From the NCBI GenBank assembly GCA_012719195.1, contig JAAYAV010000129.1, positions 1 to 8,686 of the forward strand: a DNA stretch of 8,686 nucleotides. Reading direction: 5' to 3'. Below, piece by piece: positions 1 through 6,998 of this stretch. The notes under the pieces are model-generated. The model searched no databases. It saw only the letters and a list, made by a program, of their open reading frames with translations, and was not told the origin of the DNA. Source of the stretch: Anaerolineae bacterium. GTDB taxonomy: Bacteria > Chloroflexota > Anaerolineae > DRVO01. Within the stretch, counting starts at the first letter, position 1; each line of letters opens with the position of its first letter. The translations under genes and the position numbers were made by a program.

Positions 1-801
1 GAAGCCAGGATCATCGGAACCGATAGGGACAGTGACCTGGCGGTGATTCAGGTCGAGGCCGACCCCAGCCTGCTGGTCCCGCTGCAACTGGGCGACTCGG
101 AAGAGCTGCAAGTGGGGCAGACGACAGTTGCCATCGGCAATCCATTCGGCTTTGCCGGCACGATGACCTCCGGCATAGTGAGCGCCCTCGGACGGGTCAC
201 GGTGCAGGAGAGCGGCTATTCGCTGCCCAACCTCATTCAGACCGACACCTCTATCAACCCGGGCAACTCCGGTGGGCCGCTCTTCGACATCTCCGGGCGC
301 GTTGTCGGAGTGACTACCATGATCTACTCCACCACCGGTGAGTTCTCGGGCATAGGCATAGCCGTCCCGGTGAACACAGTGAAGCGAGTGGTGCCGCTGC
401 TCATCAGCCAGGGCTATTACGAACACCCGTACTTGGGTGTGCGTGGCTGGACCATCTCCGAGACGCTCGCCGACGCCGCCGGGCTGCCCGTGGATCAGGG
501 AGCGCTCATTGGGGACGTGACCGCAGGCGGTCCGGCGGACAGGGCTGGGCTGCGGGGCGGTTCTCGTAGCGTACCCGTGCCGGGCTACAGCCAGGATGGG
601 GTTACTGTCGGGGGCGATATCATCATCGCGATCGACGGGTACCCGGTGAAGGGGATGAACGATCTCATCACCCGTCTCGAGCGCTATGCTGTGGGCGATG
701 AAGTGATCCTGGACGTCGTGCGCGGCGGTGAATACATCGAGGTGCCGGTGGTGGTCGGTGCCCGTCCGGCGCAGTCGGGCTCGGTGCTCGGCGGCCAGTA
801 G
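1..801 (+). CDS. HtrA/DegP-family trypsin-like serine protease with one PDZ domain (5' end outside window)
   Basis: The reading frame is open from base 1, so the gene starts upstream and the signal peptide or membrane anchor and the catalytic His are not visible. In the 266 residues seen, the catalytic Asp lies in a SDLAV motif (bases 34-36). The nucleophile Ser lies in NPGNSGGPL (bases 268-270), preceded by the family pattern IGNPFG and QTDTSINPG. Residues from about base 421 to the end form one PDZ domain (YLGVRG, then GPADRAGL, then GGDIIIAIDG) that would recognise C termini of substrates. HtrA proteases degrade or refold damaged envelope proteins outside the cytoplasm. A loop between GLRGG and VGGD lengthens the PDZ carboxylate region; in my recollection this is common in Chloroflexota homologues. 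The DUF350-like membrane gene starts 17 bases downstream, so the two may be cotranscribed. Family assignment is firm; which HtrA paralogue it is cannot be told. Confidence 0.95.
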   Translation, partial: EARIIGTDRDSDLAVIQVEADPSLLVPLQLGDSEELQVGQTTVAIGNPFGFAGTMTSGIVSALGRVTVQESGYSLPNLIQTDTSINPGNSGGPLFDISGRVVGVTTMIYSTTGEFSGIGIAVPVNTVKRVVPLLISQGYYEHPYLGVRGWTISETLADAAGLPVDQGALIGDVTAGGPADRAGLRGGSRSVPVPGYSQDGVTVGGDIIIAIDGYPVKGMNDLITRLERYAVGDEVILDVVRGGEYIEVPVVVGARPAQSGSVLGGQ

Positions 802-818
802 CAGCGGGAGGCGCCCTA

Positions 819-1316
819 ATGGAGATGTGGCTGGTCGTATCACTGGCCCGCCTGGTGGTCGTTGCCATCGCAGCGGCCCTGGGGGTCTACCTATCGGCCT
901 GGCTACTACAGGCGATCACGCCCGAGCTTGACCTGTGGGCGGAGCTCTTGCGCGGTAACATGGCCATGGCGGTGGTGCTGGCCGGCGTCATTTTGGCGGT
1001 GGCGGCCGTTATGCACCCGGTGGTGTCTGTTGCCTTGGAGAGCTACGACCTCGGGCCTGGTGCGGCAGCCACTGCTCTGCTGATCGAGGGGGCGCGCCTG
1101 GTGTTCGGAGCCATCGTGGGCGGGTTGAGCGTGGTGCTGGCTGCCGGGCTCTACAACTTGCTCACCGGCTCCCTGGATGAGCGGGCCGAACTGCGCGGCG
1201 GGAATGTGGCGGTCGGCGTGGTGGAGGCGGCGGTGATGCTCGGGGTGGCTCTACTCGTGAGCGCTCCGGCGACAGCCCTAGTACGTGCCGTCCTCGACGC
1301 GGTGGTGGGTAGATGA
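819..1316 (+). CDS. DUF350-like integral membrane protein with two repeated halves
   Basis: A 165-residue, very hydrophobic protein with about four to six membrane segments (roughly residues 4-32, 47-75, 80-115 and 129-156, some possibly split). A GGGAGG ribosome site at 806-811 lies 7 bases before the ATG, which fixes the start. The protein is an internal duplication. Residues 11-64 align without gaps to residues 93-146, a constant offset of 82. Both halves carry RLV..AI, then LT..LD..AEL, then GN.A..VV.A. I count 26 of 54 identical positions. The acidic-then-GN signature (E42/N47 and E124/N129) within a helix is what I recall for DUF350 (PF03994, YjfL-type), which commonly occurs as two domains. 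Molecular function of DUF350 is not established to my knowledge. It sits between the HtrA protease and the nucleotidyltransferase, with 16 bases to the latter, so it is probably in the same transcript. Confidence 0.8.
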   Translation: MEMWLVVSLARLVVVAIAAALGVYLSAWLLQAITPELDLWAELLRGNMAMAVVLAGVILAVAAVMHPVVSVALESYDLGPGAAATALLIEGARLVFGAIVGGLSVVLAAGLYNLLTGSLDERAELRGGNVAVGVVEAAVMLGVALLVSAPATALVRAVLDAVVGR

Positions 1317-1332
1317 AGCTGGGTGAGGCGCC

Positions 1333-2709
1333 ATGAGTGAAGCCAACGTGATCGCGGTCCTCATCGCTGGTGGCGGAGGGCGCCGCATGTGGCCGTTCGC
1401 CACGGTTAGGCCCAAGGCCACCCTGCCGGTGGGCAATCGACCCCTGATCAGCCTGATGGCCGAGCGCTTGGCTGCAGCGGGCTTTCGGCAGGTTCTGGCC
1501 GTGGTGGACGAGCACGGGGGGCCGATTCGGGCAGCACTGGTGGACACGGGCGTCGAGGTCCTGACGGAGCGATCCACCGGGTCCGCCGAAGCGTTGCTGG
1601 CCGCCTGGCTTCGCTATCCCGATGCCACAGCCGTGGTGGTCCCGGCAGACGCTTTGGTCTCGATGGCCGACCTAGAGGCCATGCGAGAGGCGGCTCAGGC
1701 GGCGGAGGCAGAAGCTACGGTCCTGATCGCGCCCATGGGGCCGGAGGACCCCAATCGGTGGATAGGCGTCGAGGCCGCGGGGGAGAGCCTCACCGAAGTA
1801 GTGGGTCACCCGCGTGAGGCGTCGTGGCGCTGGTCTGGAGTGTGCGCCTTGGCGCCAGGATTCCGGCGATTCGTGGAGGCCAACCCGGGTCTGCTCGAGA
1901 ACGTGCCGGTGGGCGGGATGCCCGCGCCGGAAGCCGACCTCAGTTCGTCGGTGGCGCTGGCATTGGAGAAAGGGGTGCCGGTGCGGGCCCTGCGCTCCCA
2001 ACGTGGCTTCGTGGATCTGGACAAGCCCTGGCATATCCTAGAAGCCAACCGGCTGTACGCCGGCGAGTGCTTCGAGGGTGTGGAGGGTGTCTCAGTGGCC
2101 GGCGGGGCTACCGTGTCCGACGCCGCCGAGGTGGAGGGACGCCTCATAGTGGCGGAGGGAGCGACCGTCGGTCCCCGCGTGCGCATCCGGGGCGATGTCT
2201 ACGTCGGGCCGGGCGCGGTGGTGGACAACGGCGCGATCCTGCAGGGGACGGTGCTGGTAGGAGCGGGCGCACGAGTCAGTGACTATTGCCAGGTGAGCCA
2301 GGCGGTGGTGGGAGCAAAGTGCGTGGTTGGTCACGGCGCCGAGTTCACGGGCGTGCTGTTCACCGGCACCTATCTCTACCACTACTGCGAGATCTACGGG
2401 GTACTGGGAGCGGCGGTGGACATCGGGGCGGCCTCCGTCTGCGGTACCCTTCGCTTCGACGATGGCGACCGAACGCATCGCGTGGCCGGAGCCTGGGAGA
2501 GGCCGGCCACCGGCGCTAACGCCTCCTACCTGGGCGACTACACCCGCACCGGCGTGAACGCCATTCTCATGCCCGGGGTGAAGGTAGGAGCGTACTCATG
2601 CATCGGCCCGGGCGTGGTCCTCTACGATGATGTGCCGGACCGCAGCCTGGTTCTGGTGAAACAGGAGCTGGAACGGCGCTCGTGGGGGCCGGAGAAGTAC
2701 GGCTGGTGA
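1333..2709 (+). CDS. Sugar-1-phosphate nucleotidylyltransferase with C-terminal left-handed beta-helix (GlmU-like bifunctional enzyme)
   Basis: 458 residues, ATG preceded by GGTGAGG (1322-1328). Residues 5-240 are a Rossmann-like nucleotidyltransferase domain. They include a glycine-rich NTP loop (IAGGGGRRMWP, 11-21), PKATLPVGNRPL with the conserved Lys28, TGSAEAL near 82-88, and VPADAL with Asp106, the likely metal-binding Asp. It would couple a sugar 1-phosphate to an NTP, releasing pyrophosphate. Residues about 245-440 are hexapeptide repeats of a left-handed beta-helix. The pattern YLGDYTRTGVNAILMPGVKVG followed by IGPGVVLYDDVP is typical of the acetyltransferase half of archaeal-type two-domain enzymes and of GlmU. 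It may therefore make UDP-GlcNAc or another NDP-sugar, but the sugar and nucleotide cannot be read from the sequence. The protein is not a canonical GlmU: the loop reads GGGGRRM rather than the usual GxGTRM. It precedes a sugar isomerase-like gene by 34 bases. Confidence 0.85.
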   Translation: MSEANVIAVLIAGGGGRRMWPFATVRPKATLPVGNRPLISLMAERLAAAGFRQVLAVVDEHGGPIRAALVDTGVEVLTERSTGSAEALLAAWLRYPDATAVVVPADALVSMADLEAMREAAQAAEAEATVLIAPMGPEDPNRWIGVEAAGESLTEVVGHPREASWRWSGVCALAPGFRRFVEANPGLLENVPVGGMPAPEADLSSSVALALEKGVPVRALRSQRGFVDLDKPWHILEANRLYAGECFEGVEGVSVAGGATVSDAAEVEGRLIVAEGATVGPRVRIRGDVYVGPGAVVDNGAILQGTVLVGAGARVSDYCQVSQAVVGAKCVVGHGAEFTGVLFTGTYLYHYCEIYGVLGAAVDIGAASVCGTLRFDDGDRTHRVAGAWERPATGANASYLGDYTRTGVNAILMPGVKVGAYSCIGPGVVLYDDVPDRSLVLVKQELERRSWGPEKYGW

Positions 2710-2743
2710 GCCAGCAGGATACGATGCAAACCGGGGAGGGATC

Positions 2744-3583
2744 ATGATTCCTTGTCTCAACAACGCAACGTCGGGTGCCGCCAGCTTCGAGGGCTTTCTG
2801 CAGGCCGCCTACGTGGCCGGCTTCGGTGCGGTCGAGGTAGGCATCGGCCAGATGCAGGAGTACGCGGACGCACACGGAGTCGGCGCCCTCCGGCAGGCCT
2901 TCGACTCTCGCGGCCTGGCGCTTGGCTCTGGTGGCGTCCCGGTGAACTGGCAGGGCGCCGAGGACCAGTTCCGCGCCGATCTGGCCGCTCTTCCGGCGCG
3001 TCTGGATCTCTGTCGCGAGGTGGGCCTTTCCCGCCTGTGCACCTGGGTCCCTCCCCGCTGGAATGTGCCCTATGCGGAAGCGGCGGCATTCTGTCGCGAG
3101 CGCTTGGGGACGATCGCCGACACTCTGGGTCGGTGGGACGTACGCTTCGGCCTGGAGTTCGTCGGGCCGCAGGATGGCTTCATCGGCCGCCCGTACAAGT
3201 TCATCAACAGCCTCCCCGAGATGATGCACTTCATCGATCAGCTCGGCGTGGACAACGTGGGCATGTTGGTGGACGCCTATCACCTCTACGTCGGCGAGTC
3301 GACTCCAGCCGACCTGGCCGCTGTGCCGGCGAAGCGCATCGTCCAGTTCCACATCAACGACGCCTACCCCGGCGTACCGCGCCCGGAGCTGAAGGACCTT
3401 AAGCGCCTACTGCCCGGCCAGGGGACGATCCCCCTAGTGCCGATGCTCCTGGCGCTACGCAGCACAGGCTACGACTGGACCGTCTCCATTGAGACGTTCA
3501 GCGATGAGCTGAAGGCGTTGGGCCCGGCGGCAGCGGCAAGGAAGGCGAAGGCCGCGCTCGACGGCCTGCTGAATGCGCTCTAG
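2744..3583 (+). CDS. Sugar phosphate isomerase/epimerase family TIM-barrel protein (xylose isomerase-like)
   Basis: 279 residues, with a strong GGGGAGGG ribosome site at 2733-2740 just before the ATG. The fold is the AP-endonuclease-2/xylose-isomerase-like TIM barrel (PF01261). The expected divalent-metal ligands appear in order at strand ends: Glu138 (GLEFVGP), Asp177 with His180 (LVDAYHLY), His203 (QFHINDA) and Glu250 (SIETF). PGQGTIP (224-230) is the usual loop before the last strands. Members interconvert ketoses and aldoses, epimerise them, or dehydrate sugars and inositols; the substrate is not determinable here. It is too short and lacks the pattern to be a mannonate dehydratase (UxuA), although a UxuB-like SDR lies downstream. 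It lies 9 bases before deoB in the same frame, and its last codons are partly repeated at the start of deoB. Family is firm; specific activity unknown. Confidence 0.88.
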   Translation: MIPCLNNATSGAASFEGFLQAAYVAGFGAVEVGIGQMQEYADAHGVGALRQAFDSRGLALGSGGVPVNWQGAEDQFRADLAALPARLDLCREVGLSRLCTWVPPRWNVPYAEAAAFCRERLGTIADTLGRWDVRFGLEFVGPQDGFIGRPYKFINSLPEMMHFIDQLGVDNVGMLVDAYHLYVGESTPADLAAVPAKRIVQFHINDAYPGVPRPELKDLKRLLPGQGTIPLVPMLLALRSTGYDWTVSIETFSDELKALGPAAAARKAKAALDGLLNAL

Positions 3584-3609
3584 CCGGCGACCATGGCGAA
3601 GGCCGCGCT
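3544..3609 (+). repeat. In-frame 15-base direct repeat spanning the isomerase/deoB junction
   Basis: GGCGAAGGCCGCGCT occurs at 3544-3558, in the last codons of the TIM-barrel gene, and again at 3595-3609, in the first codons of deoB. The copies are exactly 51 bases (17 codons) apart, and both genes are in the same frame. The copies therefore encode the same peptide, AKAAL, followed by DG in the first and GE in the second. This looks like a short local duplication across the intergenic boundary that created or altered the apparent deoB N terminus. Composition bias in GC-rich DNA could also produce part of it by chance. Confidence 0.75.
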
Positions 3610-4795
3610 TGGTGAGTCTGTGAACTACCGCTGTCTGATCCTGGTGCTCGACAGTGTGGGCGTCGGTGCTTTGCCCGACGCCCATGAATACGGCGACGCG
3701 GGATCGGACACCTTGGGCGCCATCGCCCGGCAGTTGGGTGGGCTGGACCTGCCCCACCTGGGCCGGCTGGGCCTCGGCTGTCTTCATCCCGTGGCGGGGG
3801 TACCCTGCCCAGAGGCACCAGACGGCGCCTACGGCAAGATGGCCGAGAGGAGCGCCGGCAAGGACTCCATCGTCGGGCACTGGGAGATCGCCGGGCTGGT
3901 GACGGAGAGGCCCTTCCCCGTCTACCCGGACGGCTTCCCGCCGGAGGTCATGGTGGCCTTTGAGATGGCCATCGGGCGCCGCATGCTCGGCAATGTGGTG
4001 GCGTCGGGTACGGAGATCATCGCCCGGCTGGGAGAACAGCATCTGGCTACCGGGCGCCCCATCGTGTACACCAGCGCCGACAGCGTCTTTCAGATCGCCG
4101 CCCACGAGGACGTCATCCCGGTGGCCGAGCTGTACGAGATCTGCCGGGCCGCCCGGGCCATCCTGGTGGGCGAGCACGGAGTGGCACGGGTGATTGCCCG
4201 GCCGTTCGTGGGAGACCCGGGAAGCTTCACTCGGACCGCGGCCAGAAAGGACTTCGGCATGGCGCCACACGGCGAGACCCTTCTCGACGCTGCCTTCCGG
4301 GCGGAGCTGCCCGTGGTTTCGGTGGGCAAGGTGGGAGACCTGTTTGCCCATCGCTCGCTGACGGCGGAGGTCAAGACCGAGAGCAACGCCGACGGCATGC
4401 AGCAGTTCCTGCGCGTGGTGCGCGAGGGGGAGTGCTCGGGGCTGGTTTTCGGCAACCTGGTGGACTTCGATACCTTGTATGGACACCGCAACGACGCGGA
4501 GGGCTTCGCCGCGGCGCTGCTTGAGTTCGATCACTATCTACCCTCTCTTCTGGAAGCCATGCTCCCGCGGGATGTGCTCTTCATCACCGCCGACCACGGC
4601 TGCGACCCTACCACGGGCAGCACGGACCACTCCCGCGAGTATGTGCCTCTTCTCTGCTACGGGGCGGACGTGACCGCCGGGGCGGATCTCGGCGTGCGGG
4701 CTACCTTCGCCGATCTGGCCGCCACCGCCGCTGAGTTGTTGGGCCTGGCGTTCCGCGGTGACGGTGCCAGCTTCGCCGCACAGATACTCCGGTGA
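3593..4795 (+). CDS. deoB: Phosphopentomutase
   Basis: Interconverts ribose or deoxyribose 1-phosphate and 5-phosphate in the cytoplasm, linking nucleoside breakdown to the pentose-phosphate pool; a Mn-dependent member of the alkaline phosphatase superfamily. 400 residues, the usual length. Metal ligands are all present: Asp20 (LVLDSVGVGALPDA), Asp293 and His298 (DFDTLYGH), Asp334 and His335 (TADHG), and His346 (STDHSREY). Each is offset by exactly 7 from the Bacillus cereus numbering I remember. At that offset the phosphorylated Thr85 becomes Ser92 (AGKDSIVGHWEIAG), so the nucleophile is Ser. The ATG at 3593 has no good ribosome site and adds a peptide repeated from the upstream gene. A GTG at 3620 gives an N terminus of normal length, with GGTGAG at 3611-3616 but only a 3-base spacer. 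The start is therefore uncertain. The stop overlaps the methyltransferase start by 4 bases. Confidence 0.96.
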   Translation: MAKAALGESVNYRCLILVLDSVGVGALPDAHEYGDAGSDTLGAIARQLGGLDLPHLGRLGLGCLHPVAGVPCPEAPDGAYGKMAERSAGKDSIVGHWEIAGLVTERPFPVYPDGFPPEVMVAFEMAIGRRMLGNVVASGTEIIARLGEQHLATGRPIVYTSADSVFQIAAHEDVIPVAELYEICRAARAILVGEHGVARVIARPFVGDPGSFTRTAARKDFGMAPHGETLLDAAFRAELPVVSVGKVGDLFAHRSLTAEVKTESNADGMQQFLRVVREGECSGLVFGNLVDFDTLYGHRNDAEGFAAALLEFDHYLPSLLEAMLPRDVLFITADHGCDPTTGSTDHSREYVPLLCYGADVTAGADLGVRATFADLAATAAELLGLAFRGDGASFAAQILR

Positions 4796-5562
4796 ACCAC
4801 CGGCCGGAGAGGCTAGACCAGGAACTGGCGCTGCTGGCACGCTACTATGACGCCAGGCACGGATCCTTCCAGGAGGACGTGGACTTCTACCGGCAACTGG
4901 CCCAGGGCCGGGACTTGGTGCTGGAACTGGGCTGCGGGACCGGGCGGCTGCTGGCACCCCTGGCCGAGGAAGCCCGCCTGGTCGTGGGCATCGACCGCTC
5001 GGCGGCGATGCTGGCCCGGGCGCAGGAGCGTCTGCGTGGCGCGGGGCCAGGACCAAGGGTGAGCTTGGTGGCGGCCGACCTGCGCGACTGGGCCTGCCAG
5101 GGGGCGGAGCTGGCGGTGGCGGCGCTCAACACGCTCAGCCACTTCACCGACCTTCCCAGCCAGGAGCGGGTTCTGGCATCGACGCGCCGGAGCCTGCGAG
5201 ACGGCGGCCTGCTGGCGCTGGACGTGCCCAACCCGCACGTGGAGATGGACGCACGACCAACCGGAGTGGCGGTGCTGGAAGCGACCTATCGCACGCCCGA
5301 AGGTACCCTCATGGAGTGGTCGGTGGCGGAGGTGGCGCGCGCCAGCCAGTTGCTTACCATCCGCTCCCTGTACGACCTCTGCGGCGGCAGCGGCATACGG
5401 CGCCAGACCACTGTGTTCGACCTGTACCTGTACTACCTGCCCGAACTGACGCTTTTGCTGGAACGCGCCGGCTTTCGGGTTGAAGCCACTTGGGGCGACT
5501 ACGATGCTGCTCCATACCGGGACGACTCGCCTCGGCTCCTCTGCTTGGCCCGGGCGGTATAG
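4792..5562 (+). CDS. Class I SAM-dependent methyltransferase
   Basis: 256 residues starting at a GTG that overlaps the deoB stop (GTGA, 4792-4795), a sign of translational coupling. Residues 42-52 are the SAM-binding motif I (VLELGCGTGRL). VVGIDRSAAML follows, with Asp68 expected to hold the ribose hydroxyls. Then comes VAADLRDW, with Asp96 near the adenine, and AALNTLSHF at the motif IV position. The C-terminal part ends with LPELTLLLERAGF and a GDYDAAPYRDDSPRLL segment, a pattern of many unassigned Methyltransf_25-type proteins. The substrate is unknown; nothing in the sequence points to DNA, RNA, protein or a small molecule. Coupling to deoB suggests coordinated expression rather than a shared reaction. 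An internal ATG (M74) is too late to be the start because it would remove motif I. Confidence 0.88.
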   Translation: MNHRPERLDQELALLARYYDARHGSFQEDVDFYRQLAQGRDLVLELGCGTGRLLAPLAEEARLVVGIDRSAAMLARAQERLRGAGPGPRVSLVAADLRDWACQGAELAVAALNTLSHFTDLPSQERVLASTRRSLRDGGLLALDVPNPHVEMDARPTGVAVLEATYRTPEGTLMEWSVAEVARASQLLTIRSLYDLCGGSGIRRQTTVFDLYLYYLPELTLLLERAGFRVEATWGDYDAAPYRDDSPRLLCLARAV

Positions 5563-5590
5563 GGCGGGCAGAGGCGCCGGCAGGATTTGT

Positions 5591-5595
5591 GGAGG
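5591..5595 (+). promoter_or_regulatory. Ribosome binding site that decides the start of the RmlC-like gene
   Basis: GGAGG, 8 bases before the ATG at 5604. The open frame extends further upstream to 5490, but that extension overlaps the methyltransferase gene and has no cupin-like sequence, so 5604 is the better start. Confidence 0.8.
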
Positions 5596-5603
5596 ACACG
5601 ACT

Positions 5604-6065
5604 ATGGCCTTGATCGACGGCGTTGTGACGCGGAAGCTGCGGCTCATCCCTGATGAGCGCGGCTTTCTCATGGAGATGTTTCGCAGCGACTGGCCCGAGT
5701 ACGAGCAGTTTGGGCAGGTCTACATAACGGCAGTGTACCCGGGCGTGGTCAAGGGATGGCACTATCACCGCAAGCAGGACGACCACTTTGTCTGTGTCAG
5801 CGGCATGGCCAAGGTCGTCCTCTACGACGACCGCGAAGGCTCGCCGACGCGGGGCGCCATCAACGAGTTCTTCATCGGCGAGCGTAATCCCATGCTGGTG
5901 AAGATCCCCAAGGGCGTCTACCACGGCTTCAAGGGCATTGGTGAGGAACTGACTCTCATCGTCAATGTGCCCACCGAGCTCTACAACTACGAGGACCCGG
6001 ATGAGTTTCGGCTCCCGGCCCATACCGACCAGATACCTTACGACTGGGCGCGGAAGGACGGCTAG
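5604..6065 (+). CDS. RmlC-like cupin, dTDP-4-dehydrorhamnose 3,5-epimerase family
   Basis: 153 residues, shorter than typical RmlC (about 180). The family order is clear: DERGFLMEMFR (17-27), PGVVKGWHYHRKQDDHF (46-62), a cupin strand with SGMAKVVLYDDREGSPTRG, then IPKGVYHGFKG (101-111) and NVPTELYNYEDPDE (121-134). RmlC enzymes epimerise C3 and C5 of a 4-keto-6-deoxy sugar nucleotide. His53 in KGWHYH aligns with the catalytic base of RmlC, whose usual motif is RGLH. The Arg before it is replaced by Lys, and the position of the catalytic Tyr in the FLY strand appears to be Val (LTLIVNVPT), judged by eye. The canonical two-step reaction is therefore doubtful; a single epimerisation, an isomerase role or a binding role are alternatives. 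No rmlA, rmlB or rmlD cluster is in view, although a nucleotidyltransferase lies 2.9 kb upstream. Confidence 0.82.
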   Translation: MALIDGVVTRKLRLIPDERGFLMEMFRSDWPEYEQFGQVYITAVYPGVVKGWHYHRKQDDHFVCVSGMAKVVLYDDREGSPTRGAINEFFIGERNPMLVKIPKGVYHGFKGIGEELTLIVNVPTELYNYEDPDEFRLPAHTDQIPYDWARKDG

Positions 6066-6096
6066 CCCGGGCACTACGGCGGCCCGGTAGGGAGGG

Positions 6097-6882
6097 GTGG
6101 TGGATCTGCGCTACGTGATCTACGAGAAGCGGGACGCCGTTGCTTACGTGACTGTGAACCGGCCTGAGGTGATGAACGCCCTCCACCCGCCGGCACGGGC
6201 TGAGCTGGAGACGGTATGGGAAGACTTCAGTAGCGACGACTCGCTTTGGGTGGCCATCCTTACGGGGGCCGGCGAGCGGGCCTTTTGTGCCGGCTCGGAC
6301 CTGAAGTACCGGGTTGAGGAGGCGGACGAGCAAGCCCAGCGAGGTCCCGCGGCACCATCGTCCGGTGCCCTCGAACGCTGCTGGAAGCCGGTGATCGCGG
6401 CGGTGAATGGTTACGCCGTCGGAGGGGGCCTGGAGTTGGCGCTCGGCTGTGACATCATCGTCGCTTCGGAGGCGGCGCAGTTCGGCCTGCCGGAGCCGCG
6501 GCGTGGCCTGCTGGCAGATGGCGGCGGGGTGATCAAGCTGCCCCGGCGGCTGCCCTACCACTTGGCGATGGGGCTGGTGCTCACCGGCCGGCTCATCAGC
6601 GCCGGTGAGGCCTTCCGCATGGGTCTGGCCAACGAGGTAACGCCAGCGGCTGATCTCATGGAGGCGGCCGAGCGGTGGGCAGTCGAGGTGACGAAGTGCT
6701 CCTCCTTGGCGCTCCAGGCGGCCAAGCAGCTGGCGGTGACCACTCTCGAGATGCCGCTTGAGGCGGCCTCTGCCCAGATGGACCGGCTGGCGGCGGTGGT
6801 ACGCCTGCGGCAGTCGGAGGACTACCTGGAGGGGCCCCGGGCCTTCGCCGAGAAGCGAACGCCCCGTTGGGTGGGCCGGTGA
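6097..6882 (+). CDS. Enoyl-CoA hydratase/isomerase family protein (crotonase fold, CaiD-like subgroup)
   Basis: 261 residues. Crotonases bind acyl-CoA thioesters and stabilise an enolate in an oxyanion hole. Here that hole is formed by AFCAGSDLK (62-70) and NGYAVGGGLELALGCD (104-119). The two acid-base glutamates of hydratases are present 20 residues apart, Glu113 and Glu133 (FGLPEP), matching Glu144/Glu164 of rat enoyl-CoA hydratase. The segment after Glu133 (LLADGGGVIKLPRRLP) and the end, with EGPRAFAEKR, resemble carnitinyl-CoA dehydratase CaiD more than fatty-acid hydratases as I remember them. The true substrate is unknown. Two in-frame GTG codons, 6097 and 6100, follow GGAGG at 6091-6095. 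The second has the better spacing (4 bases), so the protein may be one residue shorter. No acyl-CoA dehydrogenase, CoA transferase or ligase is nearby. Confidence 0.9.
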   Translation: MVDLRYVIYEKRDAVAYVTVNRPEVMNALHPPARAELETVWEDFSSDDSLWVAILTGAGERAFCAGSDLKYRVEEADEQAQRGPAAPSSGALERCWKPVIAAVNGYAVGGGLELALGCDIIVASEAAQFGLPEPRRGLLADGGGVIKLPRRLPYHLAMGLVLTGRLISAGEAFRMGLANEVTPAADLMEAAERWAVEVTKCSSLALQAAKQLAVTTLEMPLEAASAQMDRLAAVVRLRQSEDYLEGPRAFAEKRTPRWVGR

Positions 6883-6998
6883 GGGCATCCGGCAGCAGTG
6901 GCTCTCCTGGGCTGGCTCCTGCGGCTGCCCCTGCTCAGCGGGCAAGTGCCTGGCGCGGTCGCGGTCGGAGCGAGAACGCGGTGACATGAGGTTCCTGG

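Noticed and set aside
809..1332. Shared GAGGCGCC just before two start codons (809-816 and 1325-1332) as a regulatory motif
   Set aside because: It combines a ribosome site with the common GGCGCC palindrome; another copy near 5570 shows no special placement.
2744..3583. TIM-barrel gene as mannonate dehydratase UxuA, to pair with the UxuB-like SDR
   Set aside because: At 279 residues it is too short, and its metal-ligand pattern fits the general isomerase/epimerase family rather than UxuA.
3455..4534. Long open frame (359 codons) on the - strand opposite the isomerase end and deoB
   Set aside because: It is fully antisense to a clear deoB, its composition is that of a GC-rich shadow frame, and no domain pattern is visible.
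6067..6087. Small hairpin (CCGGGC/GCCCGG) between the RmlC-like and crotonase genes as a terminator
   Set aside because: Only six pairs with a nine-base loop and no T tract; such hairpins are expected by chance at this GC content.
5962..6987. Long open frame (341 codons) on the - strand opposite the crotonase gene
   Set aside because: Antisense to a well-supported crotonase, rich in Arg, His and Pro as expected of a shadow frame, with no recognisable motif.
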